The notes beneath the pieces are model-generated. The model saw only the letters and a program-made list of their open reading frames with translations. It was not told the origin of the DNA and did no database searches. 53,043 bases of DNA from Prosthecobacter sp. GTDB lineage: Bacteria; Verrucomicrobiota; Verrucomicrobiia; Verrucomicrobiales; Verrucomicrobiaceae. The position numbers and the translations under genes are program-made. Every line of letters starts with the position of its first letter. Within the stretch, counting starts at the first letter, position 1. This document shows positions 9,303 through 17,806 of the stretch, in pieces. The DNA is taken from contig JAFMIR010000028.1 of the NCBI GenBank assembly GCA_017853885.1, positions 1 to 53,043 on the forward strand, written 5' to 3'.

Positions 9303-10718
9303 TCACCGCGTTTTCACGCGAAGCACTGGTGCCGAGCGGCTGCCGTTCTCCTTCGTCGCGAACGCATGCACGAGGCCGCTGTCGGCGGTTTCGTTCGTCT
9401 CGCGGCAAATGATAAGTGTAGCGATTTGATTGGTGTCGGTGGTGAGGAAGTCAGCGAGCGCCTTGCCGCTGATCTTGCGTGTGCCACGGGTGACGCCTTG
9501 AGCGATCTCAAACTTGCCCAGCAGCACTACTTGCTCGCTCACGGGAAGATGACGCTCGGCTTGGCTCGGCTGGTGCGCGGGAGCGTTGAGCCAACTGAGG
9601 CCGTTTTCGTCCCACGCATCCGCTGATTCGTCTTTCACGCCATACACGGCAAAAGTCGCATCGGGCACGAAGCTCGCGAAACCGAGTTCGCTAGGCTCAA
9701 TGGTCAGCACGAGTTCGGCATCATGGATTGGGCGCTCGCGGAACTGGCTTAAATCGAAGGCTAGGTAGGCTTTGCGGTTCAATTCGATCTTCCGATCACT
9801 GCGCTTCACACGAATGAAAGGATGCGCACCAAAGTCCGACGGCGTTTTCTCGGCCGACTGGATGTAGCTATCGCGCCCATGACCAAACGCGGTCGTGATG
9901 GCCTGCCAGCCATTGCCGGCATCGATCACCGTCGCGGGTTGCCAGCGGCTCGGCTCTGGCTCATCGCCGCCATCCGGATTCAGTTGGCTTTTGGACCACC
10001 CTCGGTCCACCCGCTGGCCTTTTTCGAGCTTTCGAGTCGGTTTGCCGTCCTTGTTCTCTACCTCGACGAGGCCTTCGAGTACCTGCACGAGGTATTTGCC
10101 ATCCTCATCGGCACTCAGGCCGAAACGCGTGCCCCAGTCGATGACCTTCGCGTCCTTCGTGTCGATGCTGAAACCCTTTGCTTGCGGAGGAACCTCGGCC
10201 ACGAGAGTGCCGCGTCTGAGCTTGCAATTCATCGCATCAAGCACCTCCAGCGTCGCCGGAGCTTCGAGCACAAGTTCCGCGCCGCTGTCAAAGCGCAGCA
10301 CGGCTAGGCCTTCGATCAAATCGAGCATGCCAGGCTTCAGTCGAGCTCCCTCATTTGTTGGCAGGCTGCTGCCAGCCCACTGGCATTGCTGTGCACGAAT
10401 GAGCGTCGCCACGCTGCCATCCTGGCGTAGTGGAATGGCTGCCAAGGCCAGCGTGAGGCACGCCGCTGCGGTCGCAGTGGCCACATAGCGCCACCACACC
10501 GATTGGGTGGCTGGTGCCGTTTCCGCGACCTGCTGCGAGTGCCACGAATCATCAAAGGTCAGCTCCGCCCGCTGATGCAGCGCCTTGGCAAAGAAGGCGC
10601 GAGCCTCCGGTGAGGCACGCAGATCGGCCTCCAGCGTAGTCGTTTCCTCCGGCGAGAGCTTTTGATCTGCGTAACGCTCGGACAGCTCTATGAGGCGGAA
10701 TCGATCAGCCGTCTTCAT
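9303..10718 (-). CDS. FecR-domain membrane protein with C-terminal CBM96/DNRLRE-like domain
   Basis: A 471-aa protein. The N-terminal ~85 residues are cytoplasmic (MKTADRFRLIELSERYADQ, LSPEETTTLEADLRASPEAR), followed by a transmembrane helix (WWRYVATATAAACLTLALAAIPL), a FecR domain (LDLIEGLAVLRFDSGAELVLEAPA, RRGTLVAEVPPQAKGF, VIDWGTRFGL) and a C-terminal beta-rich domain (residues ~290-471, NRKAYLAFDLSQF, SAPVLRVKTR) resembling CBM96/DNRLRE modules. Its ATG overlaps the TGA of the upstream ECF sigma gene (ATGA, 10715-10718), so the two are translationally coupled. This pairing implies an anti-sigma or sensor role at the membrane, with the outer domain possibly sensing a carbohydrate; the latter is inference. 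Confidence 0.8.
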   Translation of the reverse strand: MKTADRFRLIELSERYADQKLSPEETTTLEADLRASPEARAFFAKALHQRAELTFDDSWHSQQVAETAPATQSVWWRYVATATAAACLTLALAAIPLRQDGSVATLIRAQQCQWAGSSLPTNEGARLKPGMLDLIEGLAVLRFDSGAELVLEAPATLEVLDAMNCKLRRGTLVAEVPPQAKGFSIDTKDAKVIDWGTRFGLSADEDGKYLVQVLEGLVEVENKDGKPTRKLEKGQRVDRGWSKSQLNPDGGDEPEPSRWQPATVIDAGNGWQAITTAFGHGRDSYIQSAEKTPSDFGAHPFIRVKRSDRKIELNRKAYLAFDLSQFRERPIHDAELVLTIEPSELGFASFVPDATFAVYGVKDESADAWDENGLSWLNAPAHQPSQAERHLPVSEQVVLLGKFEIAQGVTRGTRKISGKALADFLTTDTNQIATLIICRETNETADSGLVHAFATKENGSRSAPVLRVKTR

Positions 10719-11245
10719 GAGGTGGTTACTTCCAGTTCGAGTTCTTTTTCCATACAGATCATGAGGCTTATGCGGATGCGGCTCAGTGCTCGGTAAACGG
10801 CGCCTGAGGTGCTGCGGATGCGCGCCGCTACGCCATCGATGTCCATGTCTTCGTAATAGCGCAGCGTTACGAGTTGACGGTGTGCAGCGGGCAGTTTCGC
10901 CACGCACGAGCGCAGAGCATCGCGGCGGTGGTCCGTATCATCATTCAGTCGGGCTACTTCATCGTGCAGCAGTTCTAGGATGTCATCGCTCAGCGGTGTC
11001 GCCTCGCGCTTCTTGTGGCGGCGATAGGTCAGGATTTGGTGAAAAGCCGTTTTGCGAGCCCAAGCAAGAAAGTGCGTGCCCGTCTCGAACTGGTCAAAGC
11101 AGCGCCACAGGATCATTTTCGTCTGTTGCAGAATGTCATCGGCATCATGCACATCCTGCACGAGGCTGTGCACATACATGCCTAGTGCACGATCATGTGT
11201 GGTGAGCAGTTCGAGGAATTCCTGGGTGCGATCAGGCGCAGACAT
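10715..11245 (-). CDS. ECF RNA polymerase sigma factor, Rhodopirellula/Verrucomicrobium type
   Basis: A 176-aa sigma-70 family factor with only regions 2 and 4. Region 2 is visible as YVHSLVQDVHDADDILQQTKMILWRCFDQFETGTHFLAWARKTAFHQIL, and region 4 as LPAAHRQLVTLRYYEDMDIDGVAARIRSTSGAVYRALSRIR, the helix-turn-helix that reads the -35 element. The start at 11245 (MSAPDRTQEF) removes a 16-residue non-conserved stretch from the longer frame at 11293. It is coupled by a 4-bp overlap to the FecR-like protein downstream, its likely regulator. Target promoters cannot be told from this window. Confidence 0.92.
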   Translation of the reverse strand: MSAPDRTQEFLELLTTHDRALGMYVHSLVQDVHDADDILQQTKMILWRCFDQFETGTHFLAWARKTAFHQILTYRRHKKREATPLSDDILELLHDEVARLNDDTDHRRDALRSCVAKLPAAHRQLVTLRYYEDMDIDGVAARIRSTSGAVYRALSRIRISLMICMEKELELEVTTS

Positions 11246-11297
11246 GGCGATAGTTTGTAAGATGAAGGCAGCTGGGGCAGGGAAGTTGGACACGAAA

Positions 11298-11891
11298 TCA
11301 GGTCGGTAACTGCTTTAGCCAAAACGTGAGTGTCTTCGGCGACTCCGCCTCCTCGCTGATTTCTTTCCACACAAAGGTCGTCTGCAGTTCGGTGTGCTGG
11401 GTGTAGCCCTGCGCCTGCCAAAAAGCATTCAGCGGGCGATAGTCGGCAGGGCGCAGCGGATGATCCGCCGGACGCTCCACGGCACAAAAAGTCGCGATTT
11501 GAGCCCCGATAGACCGCGCGTGGCTCTCGCGATGGGCAAAGAAAGCCTTACCCAGCCCGAGCCCGCGATACTCCGGCAGCAGAATGGACTCGCCGAAGTA
11601 GCAGATCGTCTCCAGATCATAGCCACCTGCCTTGAAGGCCGCTTGGAACTCCGGTCCCTCCTCACTCATCGGCATGCAGGTCGTTGCGCCCACTACGCGA
11701 TCTTCATCCAAGGCCAGCACGACAAGGCTCCTAGGGCAGCGCAGGTAGCATTGCAGGTAGTCACGCTCGTAATCGAGGCTGCCGTCGTAGAGGTAGGGAT
11801 ACTCTCGAAAGACGGTGATGCGCAGTGTGCCCAGCGCGTCGATGTGCGGTGCCAGGGAAGCGCCGGAGAATGGCAGAAGAGTGAGGGGCAT
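11298..11891 (-). CDS. GNAT-family N-acetyltransferase
   Basis: A 197-aa cytoplasmic acyl-CoA-dependent acetyltransferase. Motif A with the CoA pyrophosphate loop is LPEYRGLGLGKAFF; before it, VVLALDEDRVVGATTCMPM is the central beta-hairpin. The C terminus (LNAFWQAQGYTQH, TTFVWKEI) matches the last strands of the fold. The start at 11891 (MPLTLLPF) is the best-placed ATG; an ATG at 11927 is also in frame. The stop lies 52 bp before the sigma factor gene on the same strand. The substrate is unknown. Confidence 0.85.
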   Translation of the reverse strand: MPLTLLPFSGASLAPHIDALGTLRITVFREYPYLYDGSLDYERDYLQCYLRCPRSLVVLALDEDRVVGATTCMPMSEEGPEFQAAFKAGGYDLETICYFGESILLPEYRGLGLGKAFFAHRESHARSIGAQIATFCAVERPADHPLRPADYRPLNAFWQAQGYTQHTELQTTFVWKEISEEAESPKTLTFWLKQLPT

Positions 11892-11976
11892 GGCCCCCAG
11901 AAAGGGCGTGGAAGTCACATCCCGCAACCCCCGGCTTGCACGTCAGCGCCATCTCGCTACGGACAGGCACCGCCTC

Positions 11977-12426
11977 ATGACCAAGACCTTCGAAATCCTC
12001 GGTAAATTCGACACCGAAAGCGACTGCCACAAGCTGCTCTACGCCCCACATCCCCTCCCGCTGAAGTATCGCGAAGGCCGCGTGTATAAAATCGAGTTCA
12101 CCGGCGATGAGGCCGCGCTCGATGCCTTTGTGAATCGTGTGCTCGTCGATTCCATCAGCCAAGAGGCCCGCATCGGCGGCCAGCCTGCTTTTGAAAAAGC
12201 CTCCTTCGTCCTCGAATACGGCATGAAGGGTGCTGCGCTTGATTTGGAGAAGGAAATGATTCTCAACTACCACCGCGCCAATCCCGACGCCGCCTTCCAG
12301 ATCACGAAGCTGACTCTCCGCACCCGCATCTACGTTTTCGGTCAGGGTGCTGAGCCCGCCCAGTTCGTTCGCGATATCGTGAACCCTGCCATCCACACAC
12401 ACGAGGTGCTCAAGGCGGCTGCGTAA
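11977..12426 (+). CDS. Conserved-looking protein of unknown function
   Basis: A 149-aa soluble protein that I do not recognise. No signal peptide, membrane segment or cysteine cluster is visible. The N-terminal half (VYKIEFTGDEAALDAFVNRVLVDSI) faintly recalls the small ferredoxin-like fold of PurS, but this is weak and the protein is longer. The second half (FVLEYGMKGAALDLEKEMIL, TLRTRIYVFGQG) has alternating strands and helices. The start at 11977 (MTKTFEIL) is preferred; the longer open frame from 11815 is basic and low in pattern and overlaps the divergent GNAT promoter region. It is convergent with the glycogen synthase gene. Confidence 0.7.
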   Translation: MTKTFEILGKFDTESDCHKLLYAPHPLPLKYREGRVYKIEFTGDEAALDAFVNRVLVDSISQEARIGGQPAFEKASFVLEYGMKGAALDLEKEMILNYHRANPDAAFQITKLTLRTRIYVFGQGAEPAQFVRDIVNPAIHTHEVLKAAA

Positions 12427-12536
12427 AGGAAGAGGAGGTGCTCGCCAAGGGCCTCATGGCGGCAGTCGGTAACTCCCGCTCGTTGCGTTCAGCCTATTGC
12501 ACGAGGCATTCTAACGCCCGCAAGGCCAACCCCAGC

Positions 12537-13739
12537 TCACTCCGCGAGCGTCTTGTAAAGAGACATCGTTTTGCGGGCGATGGATTTCCAGCTGAAGTGC
12601 TCGACGGCACGTTGGCGACCCGCGAGGGCCATGGCGCGGCGCTTGGCTTCATCACGCATGAGAGCATTGATGCCATTGGCGAGGTCACGCGCGTATTGCT
12701 CGGGGTGGAGGGCTTCAAAAGGGCTCTCGGTTTGCTGTTCTAGTGGTACGAGCAGCCCTGTCTCGCCATGGACAACAACCTCCTTGATGCCCCCCACGGC
12801 ACTCGCCACGACGGCAGTTTCGCAGGCCATGGCCTCAAGGTTGATGATGCCAAAGGGTTCGTAGATGGAGGGGCAGCAGAAGACCTCGGCATGCGAGTAC
12901 ATGGCGATTTTTTCCTGCACTGGCAGCATGGCTTGGATCCAGACGATGCCGGGCCGCTGCGCACTGACGGCGGCGACAGCACCCTCCATCTCGGCTTTGA
13001 TCTCGGGCGTGTCCGGTGCCCCGGCGCACAGGACGACCTGGAAGCCGGGATCGAGGTGCTGGATGGCGCGGACGAGGTGGATGATGCCTTTTTGCCGCGT
13101 GATGCGGCCGACGAAGAGCACATAGGGCTTCCTGGGATCCACGCCGTGCTTTTGCAGGACCTCGGGAGCCTCGATGCGATGGTATTCATCGAGGTCGATG
13201 CCGTTGTGAATGACGTGGATCTTGTGACGATCGAGGTCGAAGAGGCGCAGCAGGTCCACCTTGGTCTCCTCGCTCACGGCGATAACCGCATCAGCCATCT
13301 TCAGGGCGGTGGATTCGAGCCAGACGGTGAAGTCATAGCCGCCACCGAGTTGCTCGCGCTTCCACGGGCGCAGCGGCTCCAGTGAATGCACGGTGAGCAC
13401 CATGGGGAGTCCGTAGTTCAGCTTGGCGAGGATGCCACCGAAGTGCGAGTACCAAGTGTGTAGGTGTACAAGGGAGGCATCAATGACCTTGGTGTTGAAG
13501 TCGAGGCAGCGCTGCAGGGCGCCAAAGACGGACTTCAGGTGCGAAGGACAGGTCCAGTCGCCATTTTTCAGGCCTGCACCCATGACGCGGAGATTCGGGT
13601 GGGTGTCGTCTTGATCGCCAAAGCAGCGAACCTCAACCTGCATGAGCTTGGCGAGCTCCTTCGACAGGTATTCCGCATGCACGCCGGCGCCGCCGTAGAT
13701 GTGCGGCGGGTATTCATTGGTCAAAAACAGGGCTTTCAT
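12537..13739 (-). CDS. glgA: Glycogen synthase, GT4 type (Corynebacterium-like family)
   Basis: A 400-aa retaining glycosyltransferase with the GT-B fold, which would add glucose from a nucleotide sugar to an alpha-glucan. The N-terminal MKALFLTNEYPPHIYGGAGVHAEYLSKEL holds the glycine-rich acceptor/donor loop of this family, and the C-terminal domain has LFVGRITRQKGI and the E-X7-E motif region EPFGIINLEAMACETAVV. The length fits the short family (TIGR02149-like, GlgA/GlgM type) rather than the ~475-aa Escherichia-type enzyme. The ATG at 13739 gives the family N terminus; the frame extends upstream to 13865 without matching. It is divergent from the DUF1501 gene. The donor (ADP- or UDP-glucose) is not decided by the sequence. 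Confidence 0.85.
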   Translation of the reverse strand: MKALFLTNEYPPHIYGGAGVHAEYLSKELAKLMQVEVRCFGDQDDTHPNLRVMGAGLKNGDWTCPSHLKSVFGALQRCLDFNTKVIDASLVHLHTWYSHFGGILAKLNYGLPMVLTVHSLEPLRPWKREQLGGGYDFTVWLESTALKMADAVIAVSEETKVDLLRLFDLDRHKIHVIHNGIDLDEYHRIEAPEVLQKHGVDPRKPYVLFVGRITRQKGIIHLVRAIQHLDPGFQVVLCAGAPDTPEIKAEMEGAVAAVSAQRPGIVWIQAMLPVQEKIAMYSHAEVFCCPSIYEPFGIINLEAMACETAVVASAVGGIKEVVVHGETGLLVPLEQQTESPFEALHPEQYARDLANGINALMRDEAKRRAMALAGRQRAVEHFSWKSIARKTMSLYKTLAE

Positions 13740-13863
13740 CAGAAACAAAGCTTGCAGGATGTGGCGAGCGGGAAGGCTTTGCCAATCGCGAATCACAAGA
13801 CGTGAGGATTTCACGCGCGATAGATTGGCTGGGAAGTCTGCGTAACGATGAGTGGTTCGTGTC

Positions 13864-15285
13864 ATGCCTCTTTCCGTTCCCTATCAGCGTTGCAGCGGTC
13901 CGCTTTCCCGGCGGAGTTTCCTTAGTATGGGCTCACTCGCCCTGAGCGGATGGTCGCTTGCAGACACGCTGCGAGCGGAAAGTCTTGCCAAGTCTGCCGG
14001 CCGAAAGTTGAAGGATAAATCGGTCATCTTTGTCTGGTTGCCGGGCGGAATGTCCCAACTCGAGAGCTATGACATGAAGCCGAATGCTCCCGTCGAGTAT
14101 CGCGGCGTGCTCAATCCCATCCGCACGAACGTGCCGGGCACGCATATTTCTGAGTTGTTTCCACGGCAGGCGAAGATGGCGGACAAGTTCAACATCATCC
14201 GCAGCGTGCATCATGAGTTCAGCGACCATGGGGGTGGCCACAAGCGCTTCATGACAGGACGCATGCCAGCCCTGCCGGTGGGTTTCGTGAATGATGCGCC
14301 TTCGGTCACCTCCATTGTGCAGCGCAAGCTGCAGCGGGCAGGTGAGGCGATGCCGGTGTGCGTGGCGGGTGTGGATCGCGGACGCAGCGGGGTGGATATC
14401 TTCTCCATGGGCAGCGCCTACTTGGGCCCCTCGGCTACGCCCTTCATGGTGGTGGGAGATCCGAGTGCGAAAGATTTTAAGATCGAAAACATCGGCCTCA
14501 CCCCTGACATGGAGCATCGGCTCGATGATCGCATGCACCTCCTGAAGGGCATCGACAATCTGAAGCGTGAGATGGACCGCGGAGGTCTGATGGAGGCCAT
14601 GGATAGCTTTAGCCAGCGTGCTTTTGGGATGTTAACCACTCCACAGGTGCGTGAGGCATTCGATCTCAGTCGTGAGCCGACTCAAGTGCGTGAGCGTTAT
14701 GGCTTCAGCACCTATGGTCAGCGCGGCCTCATGGCCCGACGACTCGTGGAGGCCGGATGCCGTTTTGTGACGATGGTGTGGGAGAATCCCTTCTCGACGG
14801 CGATTCCGAAAAACTGCACCTACAATTGGGACAGCCACGCGGTGAATTGTGACATGTATGCCGACTGTCGCTGGCGCATGCCGGTTTACGACCAAGCGGC
14901 TTCCGCCCTCATCGAGGACATACACCAGCGGGGTCTCGACAAGGATGTTCTCGTGATTATCACGGGCGAGTTTGGCCGGACGCCAAAGATCAACACGCAA
15001 ATCGGCACGCAGACCGGTGTGAGCCAGCCTGGCCGTGATCACTGGCCGCAGGCGATGAGCTTCATCGTGAGTGGTGGGGGCATGCAGACCGGTCAGGTCA
15101 TCGGCGCGACGAATCCTCGTGCAGAATTCCCCATTGAGAGACCGCTGAGCCCGAATGACCTCTGGGCGACAGTTTACCAGCATCTCGGCATTGACCCGAA
15201 CGACACCTTTGACGATTTCCAAGGTCGTCCGATGCCCATTTTGCCCTTTGGTGAGCCGATCAAAGAGTTGTTGCCCATGGCTTGA
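13864..15285 (+). CDS. Tat-exported DUF1501 protein
   Basis: A 473-aa protein with a twin-arginine signal (LSRRSFLSMGSLALSGW) and the DUF1501 body, which belongs to the alkaline phosphatase/sulfatase superfamily. Typical blocks are VIFVWLPGGMSQLESYDMKPNAP, VHHEFSDHGGGHKRFMTGR, VIITGEFGRTPKIN and GRDHWPQAMSFIVSGGG. Members occur with DUF1549/DUF1553 cytochrome proteins such as the one at 3.7-6.5 kb, but here the two are not adjacent. The ATG at 13864 is used because it places the RR motif correctly; a GTG lies at 13852. The reaction is unknown. The flavoprotein gene follows after 47 bp. Confidence 0.9.
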   Translation: MPLSVPYQRCSGPLSRRSFLSMGSLALSGWSLADTLRAESLAKSAGRKLKDKSVIFVWLPGGMSQLESYDMKPNAPVEYRGVLNPIRTNVPGTHISELFPRQAKMADKFNIIRSVHHEFSDHGGGHKRFMTGRMPALPVGFVNDAPSVTSIVQRKLQRAGEAMPVCVAGVDRGRSGVDIFSMGSAYLGPSATPFMVVGDPSAKDFKIENIGLTPDMEHRLDDRMHLLKGIDNLKREMDRGGLMEAMDSFSQRAFGMLTTPQVREAFDLSREPTQVRERYGFSTYGQRGLMARRLVEAGCRFVTMVWENPFSTAIPKNCTYNWDSHAVNCDMYADCRWRMPVYDQAASALIEDIHQRGLDKDVLVIITGEFGRTPKINTQIGTQTGVSQPGRDHWPQAMSFIVSGGGMQTGQVIGATNPRAEFPIERPLSPNDLWATVYQHLGIDPNDTFDDFQGRPMPILPFGEPIKELLPMA

Positions 15286-15332
15286 GCCACTTTGCGATTG
15301 CGCAGCGAAGGCTTCGGCGGAAGCCTCGAGGT

Positions 15333-16751
15333 ATGGAGCACTATGATTTTGATTTTGTCGTGATCGGAGGTGGCAGCGCGGGCTACGCCGGAGCCCGGAC
15401 AGCGCACGCGGAGGGTCTGAAAGTTGCGGTGATCGATGGGGCAGGGGAGTTGGGTGGTCTTTGCATCCTGCATGGTTGCATGCCGAGCAAGACGCTGATT
15501 GAAACCGCGAACCGTCAGCTAGTGGTTCGGAATGCGGCGGAGTTTGGGCTGAAGGCGGAGTCGCATGGCGTGGACCTCCAGCGGCTGCGTGAACGAAAAC
15601 GGGCACTGATCGCCGATTTCGCGGGTTACCGACGGGGCCAGCTCGAGGATGGGCGCTTCATCCTGCACCGTGGAACTGCTTCTTTTGTCGATCCCCACAC
15701 GGTTGAAGTCCGCCCACGGGATGGCTCGGCGGCCTTTCGGCTCATATCGCGCAGTTTTCTCATTGCCACCGGTTCGGAGGTCTTTGTGCCACCCGTGACT
15801 GGTCTGAGAGAGGCCGGCTTCTGGACCAGCGATGAGGTTTTGGATGCAGCGGAACTCCCGAAGAGCGTGGCCGTCCTCGGTGGTGGGGCCATCGCCCTCG
15901 AAATGGCGCATTATCTTGAGGCTGTGGGCTGTAATGTGATCCTGATCCAGCGCAGTGCTCAACTTCTGACCGGTGTCGATCCCGAATGTGGTGCTGTGGT
16001 GCGTGATGCTTATGAGCGACGTGGGATGCGAGTCCACTGCGGCACACAGCTCACTTGCGTCCAGCGGGTGGGAGGTGGGAAGCGTGTCGAATTCACCCAG
16101 GACGGCCAAACCCATACTGTTTGGGTTGAGGAGGTTCTGCTAGCCATGGGGCGTCAACCAGCCACGAGCGGTCTGGGGCTGAAGCAGGCCGACATTGCGA
16201 CGGATCGGCAGAAAATCACCGTAAACGACCGCATGCAGACCTCTCAGCATCACATCTTCGCTGCAGGCGATGTCTGCAGTCCACTGGATGTCGTCCATGT
16301 GGCCATCCAGCAGGGGGAAATCGCTGCCCACAATGCCGCTCGGCTGCTGCGGAGTGAAGCGGCTGAAGAAGCCATCGACTACCGTCTTCTGCTCTTTGGT
16401 GTCTTTTCCAAGCCTCAGGTGGCAGTGGTTGGAGAAACTATAAGGGCGTTACAAAAACGCGGAGTGCCCATTATCGAAGCCAACTATCCTTTCCAGGATC
16501 ACGGCAAGTCGATGGTGATGGGAGAAACGGACGGTTTCGTGAAAATGATCGGTCACGCCCAGACTGGCGAAATCCTTGGTGCCTGCGTTGTCGGACCTGA
16601 GGCAACTGAAATCATCCATGAAGTCGTGGTGGCCATGAACTTCCGTGCAACAGCCAAGCAATTTCTATCGATCCCACATTACCATCCCACTTTGAGCGAA
16701 ATATGGACCTATCCAGCCGAGGAGATTGCGGATCAGGTCGGTCAAATGTAA
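15333..16751 (+). CDS. Dihydrolipoamide dehydrogenase/mercuric reductase-like flavoprotein
   Basis: A 472-aa class I pyridine nucleotide-disulphide oxidoreductase. The FAD-binding VVIGGGSAGYAGARTA is followed by the redox-active pair in GGLCILHGCMPS (Cys44, Cys49), a NAD(P)-binding VLGGGAIALEMAH, the second FAD motif HHIFAAGDV, and the dimerisation domain with the active-site base in HYHPTLSEIWTYPAEE. The cysteine spacing (CX4C) is normal. There are no pyruvate- or oxoglutarate-dehydrogenase genes nearby and no N-terminal mercury-binding domain, so the electron acceptor is uncertain. Confidence 0.88.
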   Translation: MEHYDFDFVVIGGGSAGYAGARTAHAEGLKVAVIDGAGELGGLCILHGCMPSKTLIETANRQLVVRNAAEFGLKAESHGVDLQRLRERKRALIADFAGYRRGQLEDGRFILHRGTASFVDPHTVEVRPRDGSAAFRLISRSFLIATGSEVFVPPVTGLREAGFWTSDEVLDAAELPKSVAVLGGGAIALEMAHYLEAVGCNVILIQRSAQLLTGVDPECGAVVRDAYERRGMRVHCGTQLTCVQRVGGGKRVEFTQDGQTHTVWVEEVLLAMGRQPATSGLGLKQADIATDRQKITVNDRMQTSQHHIFAAGDVCSPLDVVHVAIQQGEIAAHNAARLLRSEAAEEAIDYRLLLFGVFSKPQVAVVGETIRALQKRGVPIIEANYPFQDHGKSMVMGETDGFVKMIGHAQTGEILGACVVGPEATEIIHEVVVAMNFRATAKQFLSIPHYHPTLSEIWTYPAEEIADQVGQM

Positions 16752-16782
16752 CGTATAAAACGTTTTTAGTGGCAGTGTCGAC

Positions 16783-17430
16783 TCAAAAAAGCATGGGTTG
16801 ATCGTCGAGACTGGTATCAGGCTTGCCACGCTTCTTTTTGGTTTTTGTTTCAGCTTCGATCGGGTCTGGATGGACGCTTGGTTCAGATAGATCTGAATTG
16901 TGAGAAGGCACATTCTCAGGCAACGAAGAAAGCGTTTGGATTGCAGGTGCTGTTTGGGTGGGATCCAAAGTCGGTTCACCTACTGTCAATTGAGGCTCAG
17001 GCTCGATTGTTACGTTATTTACGGTATTCGATAAAAGCGGTTCTTGACGCTTGCGTGCAACGGTTGAGTCATCACTTTTGCCTTTGCGATGCCGGTGAAG
17101 CTCCACACGCCGAGCGGTGAGTCCTCTAACTTTTGAAGCGTTACCATTATGGCGTGAAAAATGGGGGAAAAAGAGGTTCTCGCCATCCTCTTGAAGCCAA
17201 CCAACCTGCATCAATGCCTCAGCAAATCCCTTGCGACCACAGACACGATCAATGAACTCTTTTGTAACGTTTAGATCGTTTGGATTAGCATTGCTCAATT
17301 CTGCCCATGACCATAACCGAACGAGCTTGCCCATTACCGAGTCGGCATCCAGCCGGAGCTTTTTGGCGAGGGCGCAGATTTCAGGTTTGTCAGGGGTTGA
17401 GACTTCAATCTTGATCCAAGGGCGGCGCAT
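16783..17430 (-). CDS. Phage-replisome-organiser-like protein with C-terminal clamp-binding motif
   Basis: A 215-aa protein. The N-terminal ~110 residues (RRPWIKIEVSTPDKPEICALAKKL, VMGKLVRLWSWAEL, VTKEFIDRVCGRKGFAEALMQVGWL) look like the winged-helix domain of phage replication initiators and DnaD-like proteins. A long, probably disordered, charged and Pro-rich linker follows, ending in DDQPMLF. QPMLF fits the pentapeptide that binds the bacterial beta sliding clamp (QxxLF type). No other phage genes are adjacent, so it may be a resident replication or repair factor or a relic. It is convergent with the flavoprotein gene (31 bp). About 376 bp without a gene lie upstream. Confidence 0.7.
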   Translation of the reverse strand: MRRPWIKIEVSTPDKPEICALAKKLRLDADSVMGKLVRLWSWAELSNANPNDLNVTKEFIDRVCGRKGFAEALMQVGWLQEDGENLFFPHFSRHNGNASKVRGLTARRVELHRHRKGKSDDSTVARKRQEPLLSNTVNNVTIEPEPQLTVGEPTLDPTQTAPAIQTLSSLPENVPSHNSDLSEPSVHPDPIEAETKTKKKRGKPDTSLDDQPMLF

Positions 17431-17806
17431 GGTTGTGATAGAAGCAAGAAGTTACGCTGGGTCAAAGAAACATTGCTTGCGTTACATTGTGATAGGCTTC
17501 GGAGTTCCGTGCCCTGCTGTAGGCACTCTCGCATGCTTGGCTAGGCCATTTCTCAAATAGGATGTCTGAAATGACCGGCGAGCGCTGGCCTCAATGGTAA
17601 GGAAAGAGTGAGGAGGCTATTGGAACAATAGGTAATGAGCAAATGACGGCAGCAATCCGGCTGCCCTGCTGACGGGAATCAGACAAACACTTTGAGAATC
17701 GGTCTAAGTGAATTTTACACCCATCAAGCCATGGTGCAGATGTCGAACTTTTAGGCCTCTTGCATCTAGGGGGTGAAGCGATCAGCGTTCACGGGTCGAG
17801 AGTGCA
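17431..17806. other. Gene-free stretch between the replication-like gene and the azurin-fusion gene
   Basis: A 376-bp stretch that must contain the promoter of the minus-strand replication-like gene and the 3' end of the large fusion operon. I see only short open frames without recognisable products. A small hairpin with 6-bp arms (GGCAGC at 17648, GCTGCC at 17660) is present but has no T tract. No attachment site or transposon remnant is evident. Confidence 0.5.

Noticed and set aside
16783..17806. Prophage or integrated element around the replication-like gene
   Set aside because: No integrase, structural gene, attachment repeat or tRNA boundary is seen nearby.
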